Shown here: piece after piece, positions 26,218 through 35,759 of the stretch
How positions within the stretch are numbered: position 1 is the stretch's first letter
Layout: every line of letters starts with the position of its first letter
Assembly (NCBI GenBank): GCA_016793325.1
Contig: JAEUKI010000077.1
Span: 124,001-188,000, forward strand
Source of the DNA: Myxococcales bacterium
GTDB taxonomy: Bacteria; Myxococcota_A; Polyangia; Polyangiales; Ga0077539
Reading direction: 5' to 3'
Length of the DNA stretch: 64,000 nt
Position numbers and translations under genes: made by a program
Notes under the pieces: generated by a model
What the model saw: the letters and a program-made list of their open reading frames with translations, nothing else
Databases searched by the model: none
What the model was told of the DNA's origin: nothing

Positions 26218-26940
26218 ATGAGCACCACCGAGTCCACTACCGAGTCCGCAGCGGCAGAGCCCGCACAGTCGATGCTCTCCCAGCGCGTGGGGTCCTTTCT
26301 GGCGTTCGCGCCGCTCGCCGTTTGGACGACCTGGCACCTCTATTCGAACCTCGCGGCCTTTCAGGGCCCGCAGCAGTGGGAGCAGGCCGTCTCGTCGCCC
26401 CGCGCGCCGCTCGTCGAAGTGATCACGAGCACGGTCGTCCTCCTGCCGCTCGTGATCCACACGGTGTGGGGGTTTCGGCGCCTGCGCATCGCGAAGTACA
26501 ACAACGGCTCGTACTCGAACTTCGACAACCTGAAGTTCTTGCTGCAGCGATTGAGCGCGATCGGGCTCGTGCTGTTCTTGGGCGCGCACATCGTGATGGC
26601 GCGGTTCAAGCCGCTCATCACGACGGGACGACACGAGACGTTCGCGGACATCTCGTACGAGATGCACCACAACCCGCCGACGTTCTTCGTCTACATCCTC
26701 GGCGTGCTCGCGGTCGCGTACCACCTCGCCAACGGCCTCGCGACGGGCGGGCTCACGTGGGGCTTCGCCGCGACCGAGACCGCGCGCAAGCGCCTGCAAA
26801 ACATCTCGTACTTGTTCTTCGTCCTGCTCATCGGCATGGGCTGGGGCACCATCTTCGCCCTGTGGAACGCTGGCGAACACCAGCGCCGCATGGAGCCCCG
26901 CGCCGACTCTCCCGCGATCCCCGCCGAAGCGGCGCGCTGA
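26218..26940 (+). CDS. Succinate dehydrogenase/fumarate reductase cytochrome b subunit-like
   Basis: The 240-aa protein has five predicted membrane helices and four histidines placed like the haem ligands of the SdhC b558 family: His40 (WTTWHLYSN), His81 (LVIHTVWG), His124 (GAHIVMA) and His169 (AYHLANG). Such subunits anchor the SdhA/SdhB flavoprotein and iron-sulphur subunits and pass electrons to menaquinone. The start is ATG 26218 (MSTTESTTES); the frame upstream is not protein-like. No sdhA or sdhB is in the window, so partners are elsewhere or this is a paralogue with another role. Confidence 0.85.
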   Translation: MSTTESTTESAAAEPAQSMLSQRVGSFLAFAPLAVWTTWHLYSNLAAFQGPQQWEQAVSSPRAPLVEVITSTVVLLPLVIHTVWGFRRLRIAKYNNGSYSNFDNLKFLLQRLSAIGLVLFLGAHIVMARFKPLITTGRHETFADISYEMHHNPPTFFVYILGVLAVAYHLANGLATGGLTWGFAATETARKRLQNISYLFFVLLIGMGWGTIFALWNAGEHQRRMEPRADSPAIPAEAAR

Positions 26941-26998
26941 TCGCAGCGCCGCGAACGCGGCAGGGACGTTCGATTGTCCGCAGACGACCGCGACGCGC

Positions 26999-27004
26999 TA
27001 CGAT
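26999..27004 (+). promoter_or_regulatory. TACGAT -10-like box before the TonB-dependent receptor
   Basis: TACGAT ends 14 nt before ATG 27019. It supports that ATG over a TTG at 26974, because transcription would start downstream of the TTG. Confidence 0.35.
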
Positions 27005-27018
27005 CCGCGCACTCGTCA

Positions 27019-29502
27019 ATGCGGCCCGCACGTGGATCGAAGAGCGCGCGATGGTCACCGGGGGTGACGGCCCTGACGACGCTCGTGGCGCTCGCGCTCG
27101 CGACGCCGAGCGCCCTCGCGGACACGCCGCCGAGGCTCCTTCGCTCGCCTTCGGTCGAAGCGCCCGCGGATCTCACGGACGGCGCGTCGGTGTTGCTCGA
27201 AGTCGAGATCGACGAGGCGGGGCGCGTTCCTTCGGCGCGCGTGGTCGAGGGCGTTCGAGACGACGTGAACGCGTTGGCGACGGACGCGGCGCGCGCGATG
27301 ACGTTTGCGCCTGCCGAGCAAAACGGGCGGCCGATTCGCGTTCGCGTGCGGTTTCGATTTCGCCTCCGGCCTGCGTCCGCGTCGAGCGCGACGCAGCGGC
27401 CCGCAACGCCCCCGCAGGGTCCGACGTTCGACCCGCGGGCGCCGATTCCGGACAACCCCTTCGGTCCTGCGCCCGTCGCTGCGCAGCCGCCCCGCGCGCG
27501 AATTTCACGCCCACGAAATCAAACACGCTCCCGCCTCGGCGAGCAGAGCGTCACCGTTCGCGGCGCGCGGCCCGAGCCCGGCGCGGCCACGCGCATGACG
27601 TTTCGCGCCGAAGAGCTCACCACCGTTCCAGGGACCTTCGGCGAGCCCACGCGCGTCGTCGCCACGTTGCCGGGCGTCGCGCGCACGCCGTTCGGCCTCG
27701 GGTTCTTCGTCGTGCGCGGGGCATCCTTCGAGAACACCGGGTTCTTCATCGACGGCTACCCGGTGTTGATCCTCTATCACCTCGCGGCGGGCCCCGCGGT
27801 GATCTCGTCGAGGCTCGTCGGGCAGCTCGATTTCTATCCGGGCGGCTATCCGCTGCAGTACGGGCGCTTCTCAGCGGGGGTGATCTCGCTCGAGACCGCC
27901 GCGCCGCCTGCGGATCGACCGCGCGCCGAGCTCGAGATCGACATCTTTCGCGCGAGCGCCATCGTCGTGCTCCCGGTCGCGCGCGGGCGGGGCTCGGTCG
28001 CGCTCGCCGCGCGTCGCTCGTACTACGACCTCATGCTGCCGCTCGTGCAGCCCGGGGTGAACGTGAACTTCGGCGACGCGCAGCTCCGCGCGGACTATCG
28101 AATCACCGATCGATTGCGCGCGAGCGTGTTCGGCTTCGTCTCGTCGGACACGTTCGACCGCACCGAGGCGACGGGCGTCGGGGCGACCGCGGCGTCCGCG
28201 CGCGACGCGCTCAAGTACGACTTCGGTCGCGCGATCGCGCGGCTCGACTACACGACGCCCGAGCTCAGCGCGCACTGGAGCGGGATGCTCGGCTTCGACC
28301 GAACGAGCGTCCTCCAAGTGGACCCTGGCCGCCCCGATCGCGCGATCACCGCCTTCGGCGCCGCCGTCGGAACACGCGCGTTTCTCCGATGGAAGACCGG
28401 CAACGTCGCGACGAGCACCGTGGGCGTCGACGCGCTCGGCTACGACTACACGCTCGACCTCGACTACTCGTCTCCGCCTGGATTTGCAGCGGTCCCCGCG
28501 CCGCAGACGAACAACCGCGTCGTGCGCATTCAGACGGGCGTCGCGCAGCTCGGCGTGAGCGCGTGGTTCGAAGAGGTCTTGCGCCTCCCGCGCGTCGAGC
28601 TCACCGCAGGGACGCGCGTCGAGCTCATGGCCTACCAGGGCAATCGTCACGTCGTCGCCGATCCGCGCACGGTCATCCGCGTTCGGCCGCACGATCGCGT
28701 GACGATCATCGGCTCGACGGGGCTCTTTCATCAGGCGCCGCCAGTGTTCGGGCTCATCCCGCTGCTCGGGTCGCCGAACCTGTTGCCGCAGCGCGCGTGG
28801 CAGTCGAGCGTCGGGGCCGAGGTCGACTTGCCGTTCAACCTCGACCTGCGCGTGACGGGCTTCTTCAATCGACTGTGGCAGCTGCCGCGCGCTTCGTACG
28901 AGTTCGTCGAAGGGCAAGGCGGCCAAGGCGCGATGCGCGCCCGCGCCCTCAGCGACGGCGAAGGTCGCGCGTACGGGCTCGAAGTGCAGCTCCGCCGCAA
29001 GATCGAGCGCGGGATCTACGGGTGGCTCAGCTACACGCTCTCGCGCAGCGAACGCTTCATCGGCGAGGGAAAAGTCGTCCCGTTCACCTACGACCAGACC
29101 CACATCTTGAACGTCGCGCTCTCGTGGGACATCGGCAACCGCCTGCGGCTCGGCGCACGTTTTCAACTCGCGACCGGCGCCCCGACCTCGCTCGTCAACT
29201 GCCCGCGGTGGACCGACATGCCCACGAGCGCGACGTGCGGCGTGTACGACGCGGACGTCGACGGCTATCGACCGCAGTACGTCGCCGAAGCCGATCGGCT
29301 CCCGACGTACCACCAGCTCGACGTGCGCGCGGACTACAAGTTCATGCTGGGCCCGCTGCAGATGTCCGCGTACATCGACGTGCTCAACGCGTACTACGCG
29401 CGCACCGCCGAGGGCTGGGTCTATCAGTACGACTACGGGGATCGCAGGCCGCGGCCGGGGCTCCCGATCCTTCCGACGATCGGCATTCGGGGGGAGCTGT
29501 GA
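27019..29502 (+). CDS. TonB-dependent receptor with N-terminal TonB-C-like domain
   Basis: The 827-aa protein has a signal peptide (VTALTTLVALALATPSALA, cleavage before DTPP). Residues about 42-116 look like the periplasmic TonB C-terminal domain (LLEVEIDEAGRVPSARVVEG, then TFAPAEQNGRPIRVRV). A Pro-rich linker leads to a plug domain (about 180-290, RVVATLPGVARTPFGLGFFVVRG) and a 22-stranded barrel with alternating aromatic strands. The receptor would import a nutrient across the outer membrane; the ligand is unknown. It ends GTGA-overlapped with a lipoprotein gene that may be its surface partner. Alternative start TTG 26974. Confidence 0.85.
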   Translation: MRPARGSKSARWSPGVTALTTLVALALATPSALADTPPRLLRSPSVEAPADLTDGASVLLEVEIDEAGRVPSARVVEGVRDDVNALATDAARAMTFAPAEQNGRPIRVRVRFRFRLRPASASSATQRPATPPQGPTFDPRAPIPDNPFGPAPVAAQPPRARISRPRNQTRSRLGEQSVTVRGARPEPGAATRMTFRAEELTTVPGTFGEPTRVVATLPGVARTPFGLGFFVVRGASFENTGFFIDGYPVLILYHLAAGPAVISSRLVGQLDFYPGGYPLQYGRFSAGVISLETAAPPADRPRAELEIDIFRASAIVVLPVARGRGSVALAARRSYYDLMLPLVQPGVNVNFGDAQLRADYRITDRLRASVFGFVSSDTFDRTEATGVGATAASARDALKYDFGRAIARLDYTTPELSAHWSGMLGFDRTSVLQVDPGRPDRAITAFGAAVGTRAFLRWKTGNVATSTVGVDALGYDYTLDLDYSSPPGFAAVPAPQTNNRVVRIQTGVAQLGVSAWFEEVLRLPRVELTAGTRVELMAYQGNRHVVADPRTVIRVRPHDRVTIIGSTGLFHQAPPVFGLIPLLGSPNLLPQRAWQSSVGAEVDLPFNLDLRVTGFFNRLWQLPRASYEFVEGQGGQGAMRARALSDGEGRAYGLEVQLRRKIERGIYGWLSYTLSRSERFIGEGKVVPFTYDQTHILNVALSWDIGNRLRLGARFQLATGAPTSLVNCPRWTDMPTSATCGVYDADVDGYRPQYVAEADRLPTYHQLDVRADYKFMLGPLQMSAYIDVLNAYYARTAEGWVYQYDYGDRRPRPGLPILPTIGIRGEL

Positions 29503-30620
29503 GCCGCTCACCGAACCGCTGCCGCGCGCTCGGCGCAGTGTCTTTGATTTCGTGTGCGTCCGTGGGCTGCGATCCGCCGCCGCTCGAGCCGCGGCACAAG
29601 GTGACCTCGCCGCGCATCCTCGCGATCATCGCGGACTCGCCGGACGTGAGACCCGGTCAGAGCACCGAAATCCGGGTGATCGCTGGCGGACTGACGGTCG
29701 AGCCCGAGTTCACTTGGTACGTGTGCGCGCGGGCGGAGGCCACGACGACGTTCGTGGCGCAGAGCACGTTCGGGCAGGCAGAGCCCAACGACGCGTGCTT
29801 CGGCGACGCGGGCGCGAGCAACGTTCGGCTGCCTTTTACCGGACCGAACGCGCTCTTCGCGGTCCCCGGTGATTTGCTGCGGAGGCTCGAGGCGCTGCGC
29901 GCGGTGTACGGCGCGAACATCTCGTCGACGCGGCTGCTCGAGATCGCGCGGACCGCGGGGCTCCCGCTGACGATCGCTGTCGAGATGCGCCACAACGACC
30001 CGGGGACCGACGGAGGCGCGCCTGCGAACACCGTCGTGCGCGCGCTCAAGCGCATCGTCGTGCTCGATCGGCCAGAGCTCAATCGCAACCCGCCGGGTCC
30101 GTCGTTTCGCTTCGGTGCGCCGAGGGACGGGGACGCGGGAGGCGTTCCGATGCGCTACGTGCGCGACGGTGACGACGAGCGCTGCGAGCCCGACGACGGC
30201 TCGGGGCCGCTGGTCGTTCGACCCGGGAGCGTTCACGAGCTCGCGCCCGCGCCGTACGAAACACCGTGGCTCGAGCGGTACTTCATCCTGGACACGTTCG
30301 GTCAGCCCGCGGAGCAGGTCGAGACGGCGTTCTATTCGTTCTACTCGACAGGCGGCGCGTATCGCGACGATCGCACGCGAATCCCCACGCGAAACACGAT
30401 CTGGGAGGCGCCGTTGCGGCTCGGACCGATCCAACATTGGCTGATCGTTCGCGACGGTCGCGGGGGTACGAGCGCCTGTCGTTACACCGTCACTGTGAGC
30501 GCCGACGCGGGCTCGCTCTCGCGCCGCGACGCCGCGTCGCTTCCCGACGTAAGCGAGTCGCCCCTTGGGTCTCGCCCTGACGCGTCGCACGTTGACGCGA
30601 CCGCGTTCGACGGCCAATGA
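29499..30620 (+). CDS. Lipoprotein coupled to the TonB-dependent receptor
   Basis: The 373-aa protein starts at GTG 29499, overlapping the receptor stop (GTGA), with GGGGGAG 3 nt upstream. The signal MSRSPNRCRALGAVSLISCASVGC gives Cys24 as the lipid site. The middle is beta-rich with Asp/Pro loops; the last 45 residues are Ser/Asp/Ala-rich. This receptor plus lipoprotein arrangement recurs in myxobacteria, resembling SusCD-type pairs, but no SusD-like helical repeats are seen. Function beyond co-operation with the receptor is not assigned. Confidence 0.75.
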   Translation: MSRSPNRCRALGAVSLISCASVGCDPPPLEPRHKVTSPRILAIIADSPDVRPGQSTEIRVIAGGLTVEPEFTWYVCARAEATTTFVAQSTFGQAEPNDACFGDAGASNVRLPFTGPNALFAVPGDLLRRLEALRAVYGANISSTRLLEIARTAGLPLTIAVEMRHNDPGTDGGAPANTVVRALKRIVVLDRPELNRNPPGPSFRFGAPRDGDAGGVPMRYVRDGDDERCEPDDGSGPLVVRPGSVHELAPAPYETPWLERYFILDTFGQPAEQVETAFYSFYSTGGAYRDDRTRIPTRNTIWEAPLRLGPIQHWLIVRDGRGGTSACRYTVTVSADAGSLSRRDAASLPDVSESPLGSRPDASHVDATAFDGQ

Positions 30621-30717
30621 CGCGCGTCGAGCGCGAGTTTGCCGCGCCCATCCCGCGTTGACGTCGCGTGCGACCGCGTGCGAAGTGTCGCGCGTTGCAT
30701 TCATGGAGGACACTTCG

Positions 30718-32457
30718 ATGACACACAGATTCATGGTCGCGATGGTCGCCGCGTCCGTCGCCGCGACGATGCTGGGCGCTCTGCAGGGCTGCGGACCGCA
30801 GATGATGACGAACGACGTCACCAACCCCGACGCCTCGGGCGACGGCGGCGCGGACACCGGCGCGGACACGGCCGCTCCGCAGCCGCGCGTATGCGATCCG
30901 GCCAACGTGGTCGACCTCGCCATGGCCGGCATGCGCATGGGCACGACGACCCGGTACACGGGCACGACGGCCAACGCCGCGACGAACCAAATGATCGCGG
31001 TGCCCACGGGCTGTCTCCAGGGGGGGATGGCGGTACGACAAGTCGCGCACACCTACCGCGTGCAGAACATGGGCTTCTTGCGGGTCTCGACGGCGAACAT
31101 GGGCACGCCGCCGGGCATGGACGGTCACGACACCGTCGTGTGGGTTCAAGACCGCTGCGACACGCGCGGGACCATGTCCCTCGGATGCAACGACGACACG
31201 GGCCAAGGCGTCACCGCGTCGACCCTCGTGTCCAATCGCCTCGTGATGCCGGGGCAAATGTTGACCATCGTCGTGGCGACGTTTCAGGGCATGAGCGCGG
31301 GCGTGGCCGCGCCGTACGAGCTCTCGATCGAAGAGGTCCCGCCGCTCGCGATGGGCGCCGAGTGCAACCCCTCGGGCACCAACCTCTGCAACACGGGCCT
31401 CTCGTGCGTCGGCAGCGGGCAGGTCGGCCGCTGCGTCGCCAACGGATCGCTCGGCGCCGCGTGCCGCGACATGAATATGTGTGACCCGATGCTCGAGTGC
31501 ATCGAGGTCGGGACCGACGCCTTCCGCTGCCTGCGCCGCGCGACGGCGGGCGGGTTGTGCGACGGGGTCACGCTCTGTCCAGACGACAGCGCGTGCATTC
31601 CCGACGGCATGATGCCTGGCAATTCGCTGGGTGGACGCTGCCGCGCCAACGGCTCCGAGGGCGGGATCTGCGGCGGCAACACCATGGTCTCGTGCGCGAT
31701 GGGCCTCGTGTGCACCGGCGACGACATGCGCGTCGGGACGTGCGTCCGCGACATGATCGCGATGGGCATGCCGTGCGACCCCACGGGGTTCACCACGCGC
31801 TGCGCGATGGGCACGACGTGCGCGCGCGCGGCGATGGGCTACACGTGCCAGGTCAACGGCTCGGCCGCGGGCTCGGCGTGCACCGACATGATGCCCCGCT
31901 GCTCGGGCATGGGCCTCGCGTGCTCAGCGATGACCGGCGCGGGCACCTGCCGCAGCACCGCGATGGCCGGCGGGATGTGCGATCCGCGGTTCGGCTCGAT
32001 TTCGTGTGCCGGGATGGAGGCCTGCTCGAGCAACGGTGACGGCGCTGGCGTATGCCGCGCGTTCGTCGCCGAGGGCGCCGGGATGAACAACACGCCGATG
32101 ATGGCCGAAGCGGCTCGCCCGCTGCCGCTCGTGATCCGCGGATCGCTCGAGGCTGGCGACGTCGACTGCTTCAACGTGACGCTCCCGGCGGGCAGCGGGA
32201 TCGTCGCGCAGATGAGCGACGGCGCCGGCGGATGCCCAGCGATGGCCGACTCGGAGCTCTTCTTGCTCGACTCGATGGGCCGGACGATCTCGACAAACGA
32301 CGACGCGTTCAACCTCTGCTCGTACCTCGACACGCGAGACAACGCGTTTACGCGGATGCTCGCTGCGGGCAACTACACGGTGTGCGTTCGCAACTACATG
32401 ACGGGGATGTTCCCCAACTACACGCTCAGCGTGAACGCCGTCGCGCCGCGGATGTGA
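30718..32457 (+). CDS. Cysteine-rich lipoprotein with C-terminal PPC-like domain
   Basis: The 579-aa protein starts at ATG 30718, with a strong GGAGGA 7 nt upstream, and has lipobox LQGC (Cys25). Residues about 210-460 hold at least seven cysteine modules with spacing like C-x(5-8)-C-x(5)-C-x(6-9)-C (for example ECNPSGTNLCNTGLSC), resembling the Dickkopf/EGF-like modules frequent in myxobacterial lipoproteins. The last 110 residues look like a PPC beta domain (GDVDCFNVTLPAGSG, ISTNDDAFN, AAGNYTVCVRNY). Extracellular adhesion or matrix roles are plausible but unproven. It may share a transcript with the preceding lipoprotein (97-bp gap). Confidence 0.75.
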   Translation: MTHRFMVAMVAASVAATMLGALQGCGPQMMTNDVTNPDASGDGGADTGADTAAPQPRVCDPANVVDLAMAGMRMGTTTRYTGTTANAATNQMIAVPTGCLQGGMAVRQVAHTYRVQNMGFLRVSTANMGTPPGMDGHDTVVWVQDRCDTRGTMSLGCNDDTGQGVTASTLVSNRLVMPGQMLTIVVATFQGMSAGVAAPYELSIEEVPPLAMGAECNPSGTNLCNTGLSCVGSGQVGRCVANGSLGAACRDMNMCDPMLECIEVGTDAFRCLRRATAGGLCDGVTLCPDDSACIPDGMMPGNSLGGRCRANGSEGGICGGNTMVSCAMGLVCTGDDMRVGTCVRDMIAMGMPCDPTGFTTRCAMGTTCARAAMGYTCQVNGSAAGSACTDMMPRCSGMGLACSAMTGAGTCRSTAMAGGMCDPRFGSISCAGMEACSSNGDGAGVCRAFVAEGAGMNNTPMMAEAARPLPLVIRGSLEAGDVDCFNVTLPAGSGIVAQMSDGAGGCPAMADSELFLLDSMGRTISTNDDAFNLCSYLDTRDNAFTRMLAAGNYTVCVRNYMTGMFPNYTLSVNAVAPRM

Positions 32458-32509
32458 TCGACGCACCGGGGCGGTGGGGGCTGTCGATCTCGTCGGGGGA
32501 CGAGCGTTA

Positions 32510-35500
32510 TCACGACGCCCGGTACGCGTGGGCGCCCTCGCCCTCGGGGCGATTTGCGCGCAGGGCCATCACGCGCAAGAGCGCCGGCAAGAGGACGAGA
32601 CCCAGCAGCGTGCTCGACGTCAGCCCGCCGATGACCACGGTCGCGAGGGGCCGCTGGACCTCGGAGCCCGCGCTCGTCGACATCGCCATCGGCGCGAAGC
32701 CGAGCGCAGCGACGAGGGCCGTGAGGAGCAACGGCTGCAGCACCGACGCAGCGCCCTCGACGATCGCTTCGTCGTGCGCGGCGCCCTCGTCCGCGCGGCG
32801 CCGGATCTCGCTCGTCATCACGACGCCGTTGAGCACCGCGATTCCCATGAGCGCGATGAAGCCGACCGCCGCGGGGAGGCTGAACGACAAGCCCCGCGCC
32901 TTGAGCGCGAGGACGCCTCCTCCGAGGGCGAACGGGACGCACGAGAACACGGCCATCGCGAACCGCGCGTTGCCGAACATCGCGAAGAGCATCATCACGA
33001 TGATCCCGAGCGCGGCGGGCACGACGACGGCGAGGCGCGCTTGTGCGCGCGCGAAGTTCTCGAACTGCCCTGCCCACTCGACGGTGTAGCCCGGCGGGAG
33101 CTGCACTTCGCGGCCGACGCGCGAGCGCGCTTCGTCGACCCACGAGACGAGGTCGCGGCCGCGGAGGTTGACCTCGACGCGGAGTCGACGGCGCATTCCC
33201 TCCCGCGAAATCTGCGACGGACCGTCTTCGTCCTCGACGCGTGCGAGCTGCGCGAGCGGGATGAGCCGACCGTTGGCCGCGCCGATCGGGATGTTTCCCA
33301 CGGCCTCGGTGCCGCCCGATGACGAGAGCAGCACGCGGAGATCGAAGCGACGATGTCCCTCGAAGATGTGACCGACCGCGCGTCCCTGTCGGAGCGACTC
33401 GACCGCGGCGAGCACGTCGGCGCTGTCGATCGCGTACCGCGCGAGGCGAGATCGATCGACGCGCACCTGGCGCAGCGGCAATCCGAGCACGCGCTCGACG
33501 CGAACGTCGCCCGCGCCCGAGACGCTCCGCGCGACGCGCGCGATCTGCCCCGCGGTCTCGGTCATCTGCCGGAGGTCGTCGCCGTACAGGTTGATCGCGA
33601 CGTCCGCGCGCGAGCCGGACAAGAGCTCGTTGGAGCGGTCCTCGATCGGCTGCGAGACCGACGCGAACGTGCTGGGAATTTCCGCGTGAATCGCGCGTGT
33701 GATGGCCTCGGAGAGCCCGTCGAGGTCCCGCGCCGTGGTCCACTCGCTCTTCGGGCGCAGTCGACACAGGATCTCGGTGCTGTCGATGCCCACGGGGTCC
33801 GTCGCGACCTCGGCGCGACCGCTCAACGCGAGCGCGGTACGCACCTCGGGAAAGCGCCGGAGCACGCGCTCGGTCTCGAGGTCGAGCCGGCGCACTTCGC
33901 TGATCCCGATGGACGGGACGCGACGGACGCCCACCACGAGGTCGCCTTCGTCGATCCGCGGCACAAAATCCGCCCCGAGCGCCTTCGCCGCAGGGACGAC
34001 GAGCGCGGCGCTCGCGAGGAACAAGAGCACCACGGTCCAGGGCCTCGCGACCGCGCGAGACACCACTTTTCGATACGGTCCCTCGAGGCGCTGGAGCAAC
34101 CCGCGATGCGGCTTCGAGCCCTCCGCGGGCGGCTTCAAGAACGCCACGGCGCCTGCGGGAAACACGACCAGCGCGAACAGAACGCTCCCGCCGAGCGCGA
34201 GCCCCATCGTGAGCGCCATGGGTCTGAACATCTTTCCCTCGACGCCCTCGAGCGAGAGCAAGGGCAAGTACACGAGCAAGATGATCAGCACCGAGAACAC
34301 GACGGGGCGCGCGACGCGGCGGACGGCTTCGGCGACCGCTTCTTTCGCGTCCGTAGGACCTCGCGCGGCTTGCACGGTGAGCGCTGCGATCGCGGCCTCG
34401 AGCATCACGATCGGCCCGTCCACGAGGAAGCCGAAGTCGATCGCGCCGAGCGACATGAGGTTTCCCGACACGCCGAGCGCGTGCATCCCGAAGAGCGTGA
34501 TCGCCATCGAGAACGGGATGCCCAACGTGACGAGCAGGCTCCCGCGGATGCTCCCGAGAAACACCAGGATCACCAGCGCGACGAGCAGCGCGCCCTCGAC
34601 GAGGTTCTTCGCGACGGTGCCGAGCGTTCGATCGATGAAGTCCTTTCGATCGTAGACGACGTCCACGCGGACGCCCGCGGGGAGCGAGGCCCGCACCTGA
34701 TCCATCGCAGCGTGGACGCGAAGAATCACGTCACGAGAGTTTTGCCCGTAGAGCATCATGACGACGCCCGTGACCGCCTCGCCCTCGCCGTCGCGCGTGA
34801 CGACGCCTTGGGGAAGCGCAGCGCCGATGCGCACTTCTGCGAGGTGTCGCACGAGCACCGGCGTCCCGTCGTGCGGATCGGTCGCGACGACCACGGAGCC
34901 GATGTCCTCGACCGTTCGCAGCTGCGCGTCGCCGCGGATCACGTACTGCTCCGGTCCGCGCTCGACGTAGCCGCCGCCGGTCGCCGAGTTGTTTCGCTCG
35001 AGCGCGTCGAGCACGCGTCCGAGCGTGAGCCCGTGCGCCGCGAGCCGCGACGGACGAACGACGACTTCGTACTGCTTCTTGGCGCCGCCGAACGAGTTGA
35101 CCTCGATCACGCCCGAGACGCGCCGCAGCTTCGGCGCGATGTCCCAGTCGAGCATCGTGCGCAGCTCCATGCTCGAGTGCCGATCGGACCGGAGCACGAA
35201 GTAGTAGATCTCGCCGAGGCCCGTGCTCACGGGCGCCATCGACGGCCGCGCGATGTGCGAGGGGACGTCTGCCTCGATCTCGCGCAGCCGCTCCATCACG
35301 AGCTGACGCGCGAACCAGAGGTCCATTCCGTCTTCGAACACCGCGGTGACCGCGGACAGCCCTCCGCGCGTGACGCTTCGCACTTGTTGCAAGCGAGGGA
35401 TGCCGTTGAGCCCCGTCTCGACCGGCACCGTGACGTAGCGCTCCATCTCTTCGGCGCTCAGGCCCGGCGCGTCGGTGAGCACCTGCACCTGCGTGTTGGT

Positions 35501-35626
35501 CACGTCGGGGACCGCGTCGATCGGCAGACGCTTCGCGGCGAACGCGCCGGCGATCAAGATCAGCGCGGTGAAGACGAGCACCGCGGCGCGCCGCCGCACA
35601 CTCCATCGAACGATCGCATCGAGCAT
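32510..35626 (-). CDS. Heavy-metal efflux RND pump (CusA/CzcA family)
   Basis: The 1038-aa inner-membrane proton antiporter pumps metal cations or thiol-bound metals through the adaptor and TolC duct. The layout is RND: TM1 at 15-35, porter domain, TM2-6 (about 340-520), second porter domain, TM7-12. The HME signature GAIDFGFLVDGPIVMLEA (about 395-412) carries the conserved Asp/Asp/Glu of the proton relay, as in CzcA/CusA. The C-terminus ends ALRANRPEGEGAHAY without extra domains. Specificity (Cu/Ag or Co/Zn/Cd) cannot be decided from these motifs. It is the last gene of the efflux operon, 133 bp after the adaptor. Confidence 0.93.
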   Translation of the reverse strand: MLDAIVRWSVRRRAAVLVFTALILIAGAFAAKRLPIDAVPDVTNTQVQVLTDAPGLSAEEMERYVTVPVETGLNGIPRLQQVRSVTRGGLSAVTAVFEDGMDLWFARQLVMERLREIEADVPSHIARPSMAPVSTGLGEIYYFVLRSDRHSSMELRTMLDWDIAPKLRRVSGVIEVNSFGGAKKQYEVVVRPSRLAAHGLTLGRVLDALERNNSATGGGYVERGPEQYVIRGDAQLRTVEDIGSVVVATDPHDGTPVLVRHLAEVRIGAALPQGVVTRDGEGEAVTGVVMMLYGQNSRDVILRVHAAMDQVRASLPAGVRVDVVYDRKDFIDRTLGTVAKNLVEGALLVALVILVFLGSIRGSLLVTLGIPFSMAITLFGMHALGVSGNLMSLGAIDFGFLVDGPIVMLEAAIAALTVQAARGPTDAKEAVAEAVRRVARPVVFSVLIILLVYLPLLSLEGVEGKMFRPMALTMGLALGGSVLFALVVFPAGAVAFLKPPAEGSKPHRGLLQRLEGPYRKVVSRAVARPWTVVLLFLASAALVVPAAKALGADFVPRIDEGDLVVGVRRVPSIGISEVRRLDLETERVLRRFPEVRTALALSGRAEVATDPVGIDSTEILCRLRPKSEWTTARDLDGLSEAITRAIHAEIPSTFASVSQPIEDRSNELLSGSRADVAINLYGDDLRQMTETAGQIARVARSVSGAGDVRVERVLGLPLRQVRVDRSRLARYAIDSADVLAAVESLRQGRAVGHIFEGHRRFDLRVLLSSSGGTEAVGNIPIGAANGRLIPLAQLARVEDEDGPSQISREGMRRRLRVEVNLRGRDLVSWVDEARSRVGREVQLPPGYTVEWAGQFENFARAQARLAVVVPAALGIIVMMLFAMFGNARFAMAVFSCVPFALGGGVLALKARGLSFSLPAAVGFIALMGIAVLNGVVMTSEIRRRADEGAAHDEAIVEGAASVLQPLLLTALVAALGFAPMAMSTSAGSEVQRPLATVVIGGLTSSTLLGLVLLPALLRVMALRANRPEGEGAHAYRAS

Positions 35627-35664
35627 CGTGTCACTCCTTCAGCGGCTCCGCCCTGTGTGGGCGA

Positions 35665-35714
35665 CGCGCGACGACGAATCTCGAGTCATTTCTCAGGAGA
35701 TTTCTCGTCGCGTG
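35665..35714 (-). promoter_or_regulatory. Hairpin in the adaptor-pump intergenic gap
   Basis: The arms at 35665-35682 and 35697-35714 can pair at 15 of 18 positions with a 14-nt loop. The gap it fills is 133 bp, while the other gene pair in the operon overlaps. It could be an attenuator or RNA-processing site setting the adaptor:pump ratio. No U-rich tail follows, so a simple terminator is less likely. Confidence 0.35.
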
Positions 35715-35759
35715 TCTTCGTGACCACGGGCGTCAGAGAACGGGTGTCGGCCGCGCGCG

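Noticed and set aside
26322..30620. A 1432-aa plus-strand open frame overlapping sdhC, the TonB receptor and a lipoprotein
   Set aside because: Only its last 373 codons (29499-30620) read as a protein; the rest is an Arg/Ala-rich shadow of the receptor gene in high-GC DNA.
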